DNA of 64,000 nt from Brevibacterium spongiae (GTDB lineage: Bacteria; Actinomycetota; Actinomycetes; Actinomycetales; Brevibacteriaceae), in assembly GCF_026168515.1 (NCBI RefSeq), contig NZ_CP093443.1:1798001-1862000 (forward strand). The letters are read 5' to 3'. Shown here piece by piece: positions 10,701 to 17,935 of this stretch. Position 1 is the stretch's first letter, and every line of letters begins with the position of its first letter. Made by a program: the position numbers and the translations under genes. The notes beneath the pieces were generated by a model, which searched no databases, was not told the DNA's origin, and saw only the letters and a list, made by a program, of their open reading frames with translations.

Positions 10701-10937
10701 GACGGCCATGCCGAGGTCGTCGACTGGAAGACGTCGAAGAAGCCCGATGGGGACGTGCTCGAAGTGATGAAGTGGCAGCTCGCTCTCTACCGCTTCGCGA
10801 TCCTGCGCGCTCATCCGCAGATCACCGAGGTGACCGGGACGTTCTATTTCGTCGGCAGCGACGACGTCGTGCGCTTCACCGAGCTGCCCGACGAGGACGA
10901 AGTGATCCAGTGGCTGGAAGCCAACGACCTTCGCTGA
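7752..10937 (+). CDS. adnB: AdnB subunit of the AdnAB helicase-nuclease
   Basis: A 1061-residue UvrD/PcrA-type helicase with a C-terminal RecB-like nuclease. The motor motifs are complete: Walker A AGAGSGKTT (K48), TFTRKAVGEL, DEFQD (D276-E277), GDPRQAIYGWRGA, TVHASKGLEFD and VAFTRAKRHL. The nuclease has GKIDAVF and VDWKTSKK (D991, K993), followed by the QLALYRF helix. In mycobacteria AdnB is the lead motor, which fits its intact motifs here against AdnA's degenerate DEXX box. ATG 7752 overlaps the adnA stop by one base, with GGAG in the adnA tail as the ribosome site. The frame continues 22 codons upstream, but that part lies inside adnA. Confidence 0.93.
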   Translation: MRYSAEELARLTAADPAQAFPPSPEQQVIIEADPAQSMKVTAGAGSGKTTVISQRVVWLVANGHVSPEEILGLTFTRKAVGELGGRIRVLLSRLRHNLGMGRELSLPGLDNPTVSTYNSYAASIVSEHGVSIGIEPETVLLDDAAAHTIAGDLIDSTSADEIPGSFSRETMISDVIAFAGAMNDHGRDVDEVTTYLEQCLAALVSSKGKPVDPNGRRAKLEAKIRTARLADAYMRAKRRNLAMDFSDQVRFAQRIIDQVPAAAAAERARWKIVLLDEFQDTSVAQLKLLRDLYHSTAVTAVGDPRQAIYGWRGASADNMFRFSADFHDVQSLTLSTSWRNDRTILQAANRIADGLTDSRESPLSARDGAGDGEVSVEISSGAHDPDYLSNGLRALTDWFRTIPEGATKAVLCRKRAHFPPVAAALEAAGFAVHVHGSSGLLSDPFVADVRAVLTAAIDPMAGDEVMRLISGRMLGLGAGDIAGLQTFTRRQTERRQEDRAETGADADDVIVEAIDQATIVEGIDELIEVARVLDHGPRSATDKALMADYRSSGMSTEALQRLVRLARALRTVRSGTGTISSIIRTALAETGIDSDVWGLSDSLRNLHRSSLDAFLSAASQYSAADDRPSITGFLSWLSLMEAHDALSTAEPTAAADAINIMTVHASKGLEFDAVAVPSLVVKDFPTEPRDKEGWMDRTALPYPLRGDRAHLVDFDLRDAQFDTKKALDEWIADFIRPHIADAHVAEERRLAYVAFTRAKRHLWLGAELMGARTEPDELSPFLTEAVEALGLTVDIPEPADESAEDRIETTEWPVPRTRQVAAAQQAADWVETSLEVSLETLAEAPGDVGDYAAQALRIGSRPESSLAAGMPDRLSATALVSWRRDPQKFRTQVLRPIPTPPSRAAEIGTNFHSWVEQHFGQSSIDIDEDNATRPIDAATIERLQATFLASEFATRRADHVEMSFELILGRFRVPGKIDAVFITDGHAEVVDWKTSKKPDGDVLEVMKWQLALYRFAILRAHPQITEVTGTFYFVGSDDVVRFTELPDEDEVIQWLEANDLR

Positions 10938-11011
10938 TCCACACCGTGCTGCCGGTCACCCGCTCAAGGGTCGGACAGGTCCCCTCGAAGGCAGGGCAGA
11001 CCCGCAGCGGA

Positions 11012-12256
11012 TCAGGAGCGGTTCGACCGTGAGATCGGTCCGGTTTCGTCACCGTCGTCCGAACCCGAGGTGGGTTCGGTGCTGACACCGGATCCCGGTA
11101 TGGAATCGGAGTCTGTGGCGTCGTCAGGCGTCGACCCGGTCGGCCGTGCGTGGGGGATGAACACAGCGGCAGGTTCGTGTTCGGTGATGGCGGCTTCGAC
11201 ATTCGGTTCGTCCGCGTTCTCGGCTGCCTCGGATCCAGCGGCCGGCGCTGTGTCGTCCGCGACTCCCTCGTCCGTCGCCGCGGAGGCTCCGGTCCGGCCG
11301 GAATCGGCCGACTCCGCAGGCCCGGCAGGCTCTCCAGGCCCGGCGAAGAGCACCTCGTTGAACGAGGTGAGCAGGTCGGCTGCGTCTTGAATGGCGGCTT
11401 CGTCCCCGGAGTCGACGGCTTCGAGCAGCCAGTCGAGGACCGCGAACTCGGCGAGCAGCTCGGCGCGTGCGATGACATGGTCGTCGGCACGGGGACGGGA
11501 GTTGCGGTACTCCTCATAGAACGTCGGCAATGCGGCCGGGTCGATGAGCGCCGAGGCTGCCGCCAGGTCGATCGCGGGATCAGCGACACGCAGTCGGCCG
11601 ATCTCGGACAGAGCCAGCACTCGCTCCTGATCCGTGTAGACGCTCGACTCATCGATGGAGCCATGGATCGGTGTGGCCAGGAAATGCCAGAGGGCCACCT
11701 TCTCGAACTCCTCTTCCCAATGCTGGAGCAGTGCTGCGGGCACCCGTCCGGTGCTCGCCGCCTGATCGAGTCGCTCCAGGATGAGGAACTGCGAACGTGA
11801 TGGATCCTCGACAGGGAAACCGGCCTCGGACACCGGTTCCGGAGCCGCTGAATGCACGGTCGCCAGCGCTTGTGCGAGAGAGCTCGCTCGGGCCGTATCG
11901 GCGATGGGCACATCGCCCAGCGGCGCCCCGGGCAGAGGATCGACCAAGGTCACCGTCGTCGGTGTCGAGGTCTCGAAGTACTCAGCCTCCACCTCGGTGA
12001 TGGCGCGCAGGTGCGGCCAGGTGAAGCCGGCATGCGGGTACATGGAATCGTAGATGCGCCCCGCCTCGGCGGCGGAACCGATGTCCGCCGTGCGGTCGAG
12101 CTGGGTCTGGGCCGTCGCGACGAGCTCCTGCCGGTCATCGCCGAGGAGCACCCGGACTCCGGCGTCGAGGGGCGGCAGGGGTGTCCATTTCGTCGGGGCG
12201 AAGCCGTCGAGCATCGTCGACGCGATCGCAGCCAACTTGAGCGCCTTGGTATCCAC
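11012..12256 (-). CDS. kinase-fold phosphotransferase-like protein
   Basis: A 414-residue protein whose first 300 residues resemble aminoglycoside/maltokinase-type phosphotransferases. HWEEEFEKVALWHFLATPIHGSIDESSVYT sits where the catalytic loop is expected, but the usual HGDxxxxN reads HGSIDESS. DPAIDLAAASALIDP resembles the DPxxDLA metal-binding loop. The last 120 residues are Ala/Glu/Ser/Thr-rich and disordered. Position between adnB and nudC is seen in other actinobacteria. The frame is open to 12373, but GTG 12256 lies seven bases after a good -10 (TAGATT), so a leaderless start is preferred. Activity is uncertain because the catalytic Asp is not in its usual place. Confidence 0.6.
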   Translation of the reverse strand: MDTKALKLAAIASTMLDGFAPTKWTPLPPLDAGVRVLLGDDRQELVATAQTQLDRTADIGSAAEAGRIYDSMYPHAGFTWPHLRAITEVEAEYFETSTPTTVTLVDPLPGAPLGDVPIADTARASSLAQALATVHSAAPEPVSEAGFPVEDPSRSQFLILERLDQAASTGRVPAALLQHWEEEFEKVALWHFLATPIHGSIDESSVYTDQERVLALSEIGRLRVADPAIDLAAASALIDPAALPTFYEEYRNSRPRADDHVIARAELLAEFAVLDWLLEAVDSGDEAAIQDAADLLTSFNEVLFAGPGEPAGPAESADSGRTGASAATDEGVADDTAPAAGSEAAENADEPNVEAAITEHEPAAVFIPHARPTGSTPDDATDSDSIPGSGVSTEPTSGSDDGDETGPISRSNRS

Positions 12257-12263
12257 CTTTCCC

Positions 12264-12269
12264 AATCTA
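12264..12269 (-). promoter_or_regulatory. -10 element, likely leaderless promoter
   Basis: TAGATT on the minus strand ends seven bases before GTG 12256. The spacing suggests a transcript starting at the start codon. Confidence 0.5.
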
Positions 12270-12371
12270 CCGTCTGCCTCCCGCTGAGACACGGGACTCG
12301 CCGTCGAGCGTGTCTGCCATCGTCTGAGGACTCGGCCGTCGGTGTCAGAGCATTGCGTTATCGTGGACGAC

Positions 12372-13349
12372 ATGAAGCCCTTGCCCTTCGTGGAGCCGAC
12401 CAGCCTCGCCCGTCACGGAATCGATCGCGACCACCTCACCCGAGGTGCGGACGGAGATCTGCGCGAGATCTGGGCGGCGGGAGCCGTGCCGGTCTTCGAA
12501 CATCGCGGCAGTCTGCTCGTGGCTGCCGGCGGACTCTTCCTCGGCGACCGCACCCTGGTGCCGGCAGGGCAGACGGAGATCTATCTCGGGCGGGATCCTG
12601 AAGGCATCCGGTATATCGGGGTGTCCTTGGACGATGAGGGGCGCAGCCGCCTCGACTCCGTCCTGGAGACCTCTCGTGCCCGCGATGCCAGCGACCTTCT
12701 CACCGCACCGGGGGAGGGCCTCGACAGCTCGGAGCCGGTGTGGCTGCCGCTGCGGCACTTGGCCGAGACGCTCGACGAAGTGCAGGTGTCGCTGGCCGTC
12801 GAGGTCGTCGGCGTCGGCAACTGGCATCGGGCTCACCAGTTCTCTCCGCGCACCGGCACTCCGACAGTACCGGCCCTGGGCGGGTGGGTGCGTCGGGATC
12901 CGGAGGACGGGAGCGAACACTTTCCCCGCACCGACCCGGCTGTCATCGTCGTCATCGTCAACACGGATGAAGACGGGGTCGAACGGGTGCTGCTGGGCAA
13001 CAACGCCGCATGGGAAGCCGACCGGTATTCGCTCCTGGCCGGATTCGTCGAACCGGGGGAGACGCTCGAACATGCGGTGATCCGTGAGATCTGGGAGGAA
13101 GCTCACCTCGAGGTCACGGCCCCGCGGTACCTCGGCTCTCAGCCCTGGCCGTTCCCCTGTTCGCTCATGCTCGGCTTCTCCGCAGAGGCACCGAGCCGGG
13201 AATTCGCCGCGGACGAAGCCGAGATCGCTTCGCTGCGCTGGTTCACCCGCGACGAACTGCGCGCAGCCATCGCCGATAAGACGGTCCGTGCCCCCTCGAC
13301 GATCTCCATCGCCGGGCAGCTTCTGCACAGCTGGTTGGACAACGGATGA
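12372..13349 (+). CDS. nudC: NudC-like NAD(H) diphosphatase lacking the zinc ribbon
   Basis: A 325-residue Nudix hydrolase of the NudC type, which splits NADH to NMNH and AMP and can remove NAD caps from RNA. The family marker SQPWPFPCSLMLGF is present just after the Nudix box (residues 224-248; glutamates of REIWEE retained). Two features are unusual. The zinc-ribbon cysteines normally found before HFPRTDPAVI are absent; the only Cys in the protein is in FPCS. The Nudix box has His where the last Gly is expected (EEAHLEV). The start is ATG 12372; GTG 12342 in frame is possible. Its stop overlaps the uvrD2 start by four bases (ATGA), so they form an operon. Confidence 0.82.
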   Translation: MKPLPFVEPTSLARHGIDRDHLTRGADGDLREIWAAGAVPVFEHRGSLLVAAGGLFLGDRTLVPAGQTEIYLGRDPEGIRYIGVSLDDEGRSRLDSVLETSRARDASDLLTAPGEGLDSSEPVWLPLRHLAETLDEVQVSLAVEVVGVGNWHRAHQFSPRTGTPTVPALGGWVRRDPEDGSEHFPRTDPAVIVVIVNTDEDGVERVLLGNNAAWEADRYSLLAGFVEPGETLEHAVIREIWEEAHLEVTAPRYLGSQPWPFPCSLMLGFSAEAPSREFAADEAEIASLRWFTRDELRAAIADKTVRAPSTISIAGQLLHSWLDNG

Positions 13350-15385
13350 ATGCTTCGGCCACGGCCCTCTTGGAGGCCCTGGACGAGGAGCAGCGTGAAG
13401 TCGCCACTCACTTCGACTCCCCGGTGATCGTGCTCGCCGGTGCCGGCACGGGCAAGACTCGCGCCATGACACATCGCATCGCCTACGGAATCGCCACCGA
13501 GGTGTTCCCTCCCAACCACGTCCTCGCACTGACATTCACCGCGAAGGCGGCCGGTGAGATGCGGTCACGGCTGCGCGGCCTCGGGGTGCCCGCGGTGCAG
13601 GCTCGCACCTTCCACTCGGCGGCGCTTCGCCAGCTGCGCTTCTTCTGGGACCGGTTCGCCGACGGCGACTTTCCTCGGATCATCGACAACAAGGCCGGCA
13701 TCATCGGTTCGGTGATGCAGAGTCTCGGTATGGAGACCAGCCGGGAACTGACGAGAGACGTGGCCTCGGAGATCGAGTTCGCCGCAGCGTCGCTGCTCGG
13801 CGTCGAGGACTATGCGACGAAGGCCGCCGCCCGTGACCTGCCCGGTCAGCTGCACGTCGACGATATGGTTCGCATCTTCGAAGCCTACGGCGAAGCGAAG
13901 ACTCGCGGACGCCTGCTCGACTTCGACGATGTGCTGCTCGTCCTCTCGGGTGTCCTGGCCGAATATCCCGCGATCGCTGCGGAGATCCGTGATCAGTACC
14001 GACACTTCGTCGTCGACGAGTTCCAGGACGTCTCTCCGCTGCAGTTCGATGTGCTCTCCCGATGGTTGGGCCCACGAGACAATCTGTGCGTGGTCGGCGA
14101 CCCCGCACAGACGATCTATTCGTTCGCCGGGGCCGATGCGAGCCTGCTCGGTACTTTGGGCACCGCGATGCCCGAAGCCAGGACGATCCGGCTGGTGCGC
14201 AACTACAGGTCGTCGAAGTCGATTGTGGCGACCGCGAACAGTCTGCTCAGGCACACTGCGAAGACCGCTCTGACTCTGCGCACGGACAATCCCGACGGCA
14301 GGCCGCCGAGCATGGCCGAATACCCGAGCGACGAGGCCGAAGCGACCGGTGTCGTCCAAGCGATCTCCGCTGAGATCCGGGCGGGACGCCGCCCCCGCAA
14401 TATCGCGGTGCTCTTCCGCACGAACGGGCAGAGTCCCGCCTACGAGCAGGCTCTGGCCGCTGCGGGAATCCCCTACGTCCTACGCGGAGGCGAACGCTTC
14501 TTCGCGCGCAAGGAAGTCAAGGAAGCGGTCCTCATGCTCAAAGCCGCTCGGGCGACCTCGAGCGGACAGCGACTGCCCGAAGCAGTCATGGAGGTGCTCG
14601 GTTCACTGGGCTTCACCCGAGAACCACCCGGTCCTGGTGCGAGCCGTCAGCGGTGGGAGTCACTCAAAGCACTCGTCGATCTCGCCGAAGAGCACCAAGC
14701 AGGCCAGGAGCTGCCCGTGCCGATGGCGACTTTCATCGACGATCTGGCCGATCGGGCCGAACATCAATTCGCCCCCGATATCGAAGGAGTCACCTTGGCG
14801 TCCTTCCACGCGGCCAAGGGCCTGGAATGGGACAGCGTCCACTTGGTCGGTCTCAGCGAGGGACTGCTGCCGATCAGCTATGCGCAGACGCCGAGGGCGA
14901 TCGCCGAGGAGCGGCGCCTGTTCTATGTGGCGCTGACACGAGCCGGCAGGGAGCTGCGGATGAGCTGGTCGTTGGCCCGCTTCGAGTCGAAGCAGAGGCC
15001 TCGTCAATCCTCCCGGTTCCTCTCCGAACTCGGGCAGGTCGACCACACCATGGGCGATGGAAGCAGAACTGCGAAGTCGGCGACGCTCAACCGCTGCCGT
15101 CGGTGCGGACGAGCATTGGTGTCGCAGGTGGACCGGTCCGTGGGACGGTGCTCGGACTGTCCCGCAGAGGTCGACCTCGACCTTCTCGACCGCCTCAGGC
15201 AATGGAGAGTCAGGGTCGGGATGGAACAGGGGCTCCCGCCCTACCTGGTGCTCACCGACACCTCATTGTCGGTCATCGCTGAAGTCCGTCCGCGTGACCT
15301 GGCAGAACTCGCCCGAGTCCCTGGTGTCGGAGCGACGAAACTCGAACTGTACGGCAAGGCACTATTGAGCCTGCTCTCCGAGTGA
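13346..15385 (+). CDS. uvrD2: UvrD2-type DNA helicase with zinc and HRDC domains
   Basis: A 679-residue superfamily-1 3'-5' DNA helicase of the actinobacterial UvrD2 type, a repair and replication helicase essential in mycobacteria. Walker A is GAGTGKT with K37, motif II DEFQD, then GDPAQTIYSFAGAD, FHAAKGLEWD and VALTRAGREL. The motor is followed by a four-cysteine element (CRRCGRALVS through CSDC, about residues 588-608). A C-terminal HRDC domain follows (LRQWRVRVG, RVPGVGATKLELYG). This zinc-plus-HRDC order is diagnostic for UvrD2 against UvrD1/PcrA. It overlaps nudC by four bases upstream. Its 3' end overlaps the convergent ThiF-like gene by 24 bases. Confidence 0.94.
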   Translation: MNASATALLEALDEEQREVATHFDSPVIVLAGAGTGKTRAMTHRIAYGIATEVFPPNHVLALTFTAKAAGEMRSRLRGLGVPAVQARTFHSAALRQLRFFWDRFADGDFPRIIDNKAGIIGSVMQSLGMETSRELTRDVASEIEFAAASLLGVEDYATKAAARDLPGQLHVDDMVRIFEAYGEAKTRGRLLDFDDVLLVLSGVLAEYPAIAAEIRDQYRHFVVDEFQDVSPLQFDVLSRWLGPRDNLCVVGDPAQTIYSFAGADASLLGTLGTAMPEARTIRLVRNYRSSKSIVATANSLLRHTAKTALTLRTDNPDGRPPSMAEYPSDEAEATGVVQAISAEIRAGRRPRNIAVLFRTNGQSPAYEQALAAAGIPYVLRGGERFFARKEVKEAVLMLKAARATSSGQRLPEAVMEVLGSLGFTREPPGPGASRQRWESLKALVDLAEEHQAGQELPVPMATFIDDLADRAEHQFAPDIEGVTLASFHAAKGLEWDSVHLVGLSEGLLPISYAQTPRAIAEERRLFYVALTRAGRELRMSWSLARFESKQRPRQSSRFLSELGQVDHTMGDGSRTAKSATLNRCRRCGRALVSQVDRSVGRCSDCPAEVDLDLLDRLRQWRVRVGMEQGLPPYLVLTDTSLSVIAEVRPRDLAELARVPGVGATKLELYGKALLSLLSE

Positions 15386-16264
15386 GCCGAAGTCGGGCAC
15401 AGGCGCCCGACATCGACAGCGGTCGTGAAATGTCAGACCCTGCTCCTCGAGCTCTCCTGTCTCGACCGATACGATTCGGGCCACCGGCGCGAGCTCAGGA
15501 CGCAGAAGAGACTGTCGGAGCAGTTGGACGACATGTGCCGAACCAAGGATTCGTGCGGCCGGATCGCACAGGTCTTCCCGATCCGGCAGAGCCTGGAGGA
15601 GCGGATATTGGTCCAACCATCCGTTATCACTGTCCTTGCGGTGCAGGCAGGAGCACATAGTGCACGGGGTTCGACCTGGACGGATGAGCCCGGTGATCTC
15701 CACAGTCTGCTCACCGAGGACCACCTGACAATGGTCGATCTCACGGTCGTTCAACCACATGGACGCATGGAGATCCGGCACCAGATGCGAACTGCAGATG
15801 ACGAGCGGAGCGTTCATCGGATCCAGCTCCTCGATGCGTCGGGCCGAGGAGACAGCGAAGCCGATGGCGGCCAGCTGTCCCTCGGTTTGAGCGCGCAGCG
15901 GACCGGTGACCAGCACCGGGCGGGACCCGAGGATTCGGGAGACCCGATCGGGGGACAGGCCGAAGGCACGCGCGGCGGCGAAGACGGGCGAACCCTTCCG
16001 CACGACACCGGAGTCCGCCCCTTCAGGGATGAGCACACCTCCTTCGCTGAGCAGTGTGATGAGGGAACCGGCCCGACTGAGATCAGCTCCGAGCTCTTGG
16101 GCGCGCGAATAGTACTGGGCGGAGCCGATGCCCAGCCGCAGATCCTCGATGAGGCTGACATCGGCCGGAAGGAGTCCGTCGATGAGCACGGGGTCTTCGG
16201 CGCCGAACTGAACACAGGAGGACGAACGCCATGTGATGGGAACACTGGGAAAGATCCTGAACAT
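15362..16264 (-). CDS. ThiF-like / TOMM leader-binding-like protein (Rv3196 family)
   Basis: A 300-residue protein resembling the E1/ThiF-like family annotated as TOMM precursor leader peptide-binding proteins. After an N-terminal winged-helix-like part it has a degenerate Rossmann region (RPVLVTGPLRAQTEG) and the characteristic Cys motif TPCTMCSCLHRKD. A second Cys pair sits near the end (DRCRCRAPV), together a likely structural zinc site. No precursor peptide or YcaO partner is nearby. In mycobacteria a homologous gene has the same neighbours. ATG 16264 is chosen because AGG lies eight bases upstream and homology starts there; the frame is open to 16486. Function is unknown. Confidence 0.65.
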   Translation of the reverse strand: MFRIFPSVPITWRSSSCVQFGAEDPVLIDGLLPADVSLIEDLRLGIGSAQYYSRAQELGADLSRAGSLITLLSEGGVLIPEGADSGVVRKGSPVFAAARAFGLSPDRVSRILGSRPVLVTGPLRAQTEGQLAAIGFAVSSARRIEELDPMNAPLVICSSHLVPDLHASMWLNDREIDHCQVVLGEQTVEITGLIRPGRTPCTMCSCLHRKDSDNGWLDQYPLLQALPDREDLCDPAARILGSAHVVQLLRQSLLRPELAPVARIVSVETGELEEQGLTFHDRCRCRAPVPDFGSLGEQAQ

Positions 16265-16344
16265 CTCGGCATCCTCGCCTCGGCAACTCACTGGACTTCC
16301 ACGGTAGTGAAGCGAGCGACGAATAGCCATGGCAGAGACGAAAC

Positions 16345-16353
16345 TGTGGATAA
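16345..16353 (-). promoter_or_regulatory. perfect DnaA box
   Basis: Reads TTATCCACA on the minus strand; the following bases repeat those after the box at 16553. Confidence 0.5.
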
Positions 16354-16552
16354 CCCTGTGGGAAACGGTTGAGGACAAGCCGGAAGACGTGTTCGGGCTT
16401 GCCCTCAACCGCATGATGCCCCAGGCGCTCGCGAAGACTCGTGCGGCTTCCCCTTCCGCACGCATCTTCGGGTTTTCCGGGGTCAAGCATAGAACTTATT
16501 CCGCATTCGGCGTCGCGTCAATGGACGGTCATGCACAGACACGTCAACAGCC

Positions 16553-16561
16553 TGTGGATAA
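16553..16561 (-). promoter_or_regulatory. perfect DnaA box
   Basis: Second TTATCCACA, same orientation as the one at 16345, 208 bp away. Confidence 0.5.
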
Positions 16562-16788
16562 CCTGTGGGAATCGCCAGTCAGGCTGTGGAGGAAAGGTGC
16601 CTTGAAGGTGGGCGGAGCTGTTGATAAGCCATCCATCGGGCGGTGGCAACTCCGCGCTGAGGCGCGATCGGGTCCCCGAGGCGGCTGTGGACGACCGAAT
16701 CGAGGGCAGAAGATCCCCGATACTCAGGAAACTCACAAACTGAGGAGCGGGGTACAGGGCCGCGCGGGTCTGCGTCAGTGGCGTTTCC

Positions 16789-16794
16789 TATGAT
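16789..16794 (+). promoter_or_regulatory. -10 element, likely leaderless promoter
   Basis: TATGAT ends six bases before GTG 16801, the right distance for transcription to begin at the start codon. Confidence 0.5.
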
Positions 16795-16800
16795 GGAGCA

Positions 16801-17352
16801 GTGACCAGAGGACAGCGGTGGAGCGAAGAAGAGGTCCTGCGGGCGATTGCCCGCGGTGAGATCGAAGTGCGCCGATCGGCCAAACGCAAGAAGACCGTCG
16901 CCGTGTCGAAGGAGATCGAGACCTATGTGCTGCGCACTCCTGTGCGCTACAGCGTCGAGAACAACATCCGGTCCCTGACGGACCTGTTCAATCGTCTCTC
17001 CGCGCGCGATCACTCCTCTGCGGCCGATCTCGTCGAACTGGCCGACGAAATGAGCCGACGCTACTTCGCAGGACGGTTCCGCCCGGCGTCGATTCGGTGG
17101 GTGACGAACCAGAATCTCAGCAGGTGGGCCTCGACGACTACCTCGACCGGAGATATTCGCATCTCTCACCGCTTGCAGGCCGTGCCGCGCTGGGTGCTTG
17201 AGACGGTGGTCGTGCACGAACTCGTTCATCTGCAGATCGGTCCCCATTCGAAGGAGTTCCACACCTTGGCGAACAGGCACCCCAGGCAGGCGGACGCGAA
17301 GCTCTATCTCGAAGGCTTCAGCGACGGCGAGCGATTCGCTCGCAGGGGCTGA
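16801..17352 (+). CDS. YgjP-like zinc metallopeptidase
   Basis: A 183-residue protein with a zincin motif HELVH (H139, E140, H143) followed by GPHSKEFH, as in YgjP-like (DUF45/M48-related) metallopeptidases. The N-terminal half is basic (RRSAKRKKTVAVSK). There is no signal peptide or membrane helix, so it should be cytoplasmic. The GTG start is supported by the -10 at 16789; GGAG is only two bases away, too close for normal initiation. Homologues sit next to the DUF2342 and UPF0182 genes in other actinobacteria. Substrates are unknown. Confidence 0.82.
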   Translation: MTRGQRWSEEEVLRAIARGEIEVRRSAKRKKTVAVSKEIETYVLRTPVRYSVENNIRSLTDLFNRLSARDHSSAADLVELADEMSRRYFAGRFRPASIRWVTNQNLSRWASTTTSTGDIRISHRLQAVPRWVLETVVVHELVHLQIGPHSKEFHTLANRHPRQADAKLYLEGFSDGERFARRG

Positions 17353-17383
17353 GACACCGAGTCAGCCGAGATCCTGGGACGCG

Positions 17384-17935
17384 TCAGCGACGGGCGCTGA
17401 GAGCCCGGAGCGCAGCGCTGTAGAGGCCCGGGAGGCGTGCGGGCAGGTCCGGCATGAGCGCTGCCGGCAGATCCTGCAGGGAGAACCAGGCGACGTCGAG
17501 AGACTCCGAGGACACACTCGGGACAGCCTTCACCGAAGCGTATGCGGCGAAGACGACATCGAAATGCCGCGTGCAGCTGCCGAACGCCGATGACAGATCA
17601 TGGACGTGCAGGTCGATGGGAGCGGGGGAGACGGAGAGCGGTTGCAGGCCGCTCTCTTCCTCGGCCTCTCGGCGGGCGGCGGCACGCACTGACTCATCCT
17701 CGGGTTCGAGATGGCCGCCGAACTGACCCCACAGCCCAGCCTTGCGGTGGTGATTGAGCAGGACAGACTCGGTGTCGGGGTCGACGACAAGACAACTGGC
17801 AGTGACGTGGTGGGGTCCTCCGTCACGGCGCAGAGAGTTCGCCCCCAGCCGACCGAAGAGGTCGACGAAGTCTGCAGAGAACGGCCCGGAGGGAGCCTGG
17901 AAGACTTCCCCGCGGGCCGTTTCGAGATCGATCAT
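17384..17935 (-). CDS. Nudix hydrolase
   Basis: A 183-residue Nudix hydrolase with an intact box, GGHLEPEDESVRAAARREAEEESGL (about residues 73-97). It contains the GX5EX7REUXEEXGU pattern. The N-terminus (MIDLETARGEV) and LNHHRKAGLWGQFGGH resemble MutT-like enzymes acting on nucleotide or sugar-nucleotide diphosphates. The substrate cannot be predicted. Its ATG directly follows the stop of the DUF2342 gene (TGAATG), so translation is probably coupled. It converges on the YgjP gene with 31 bp between. Confidence 0.85.
   Translation of the reverse strand: MIDLETARGEVFQAPSGPFSADFVDLFGRLGANSLRRDGGPHHVTASCLVVDPDTESVLLNHHRKAGLWGQFGGHLEPEDESVRAAARREAEEESGLQPLSVSPAPIDLHVHDLSSAFGSCTRHFDVVFAAYASVKAVPSVSSESLDVAWFSLQDLPAALMPDLPARLPGLYSAALRALSARR

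Larger units (their letters stand above)
16265..16800. other. 536-bp spacer with DnaA-box-like repeats
   Basis: No convincing gene lies in this divergent spacer. It holds two perfect DnaA-box 9-mers in TGTGGATAA orientation (16345-16353, 16553-16561). Each is followed by CTGTGGGAA (after one extra C in the first copy), giving a direct repeat of about 20 bp. A one-mismatch box TGTTGATAA lies at 16619-16627, and weaker TGTGGA strings are at about 16585 and 16685. Mycobacteria carry whiB7 around here; I see no WhiB-type cysteine pattern. Confidence 0.6.

Noticed and set aside
16300..16700. Possible replication origin because of DnaA boxes
   Set aside because: No dnaA, dnaN, rpmH or recF nearby, no AT-rich unwinding region, and only two perfect boxes. 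Kept as a DnaA-site cluster instead.
16579..17280. 233-codon minus-strand frame over the YgjP gene
   Set aside because: Antisense to a gene with an intact zincin motif; no family features.
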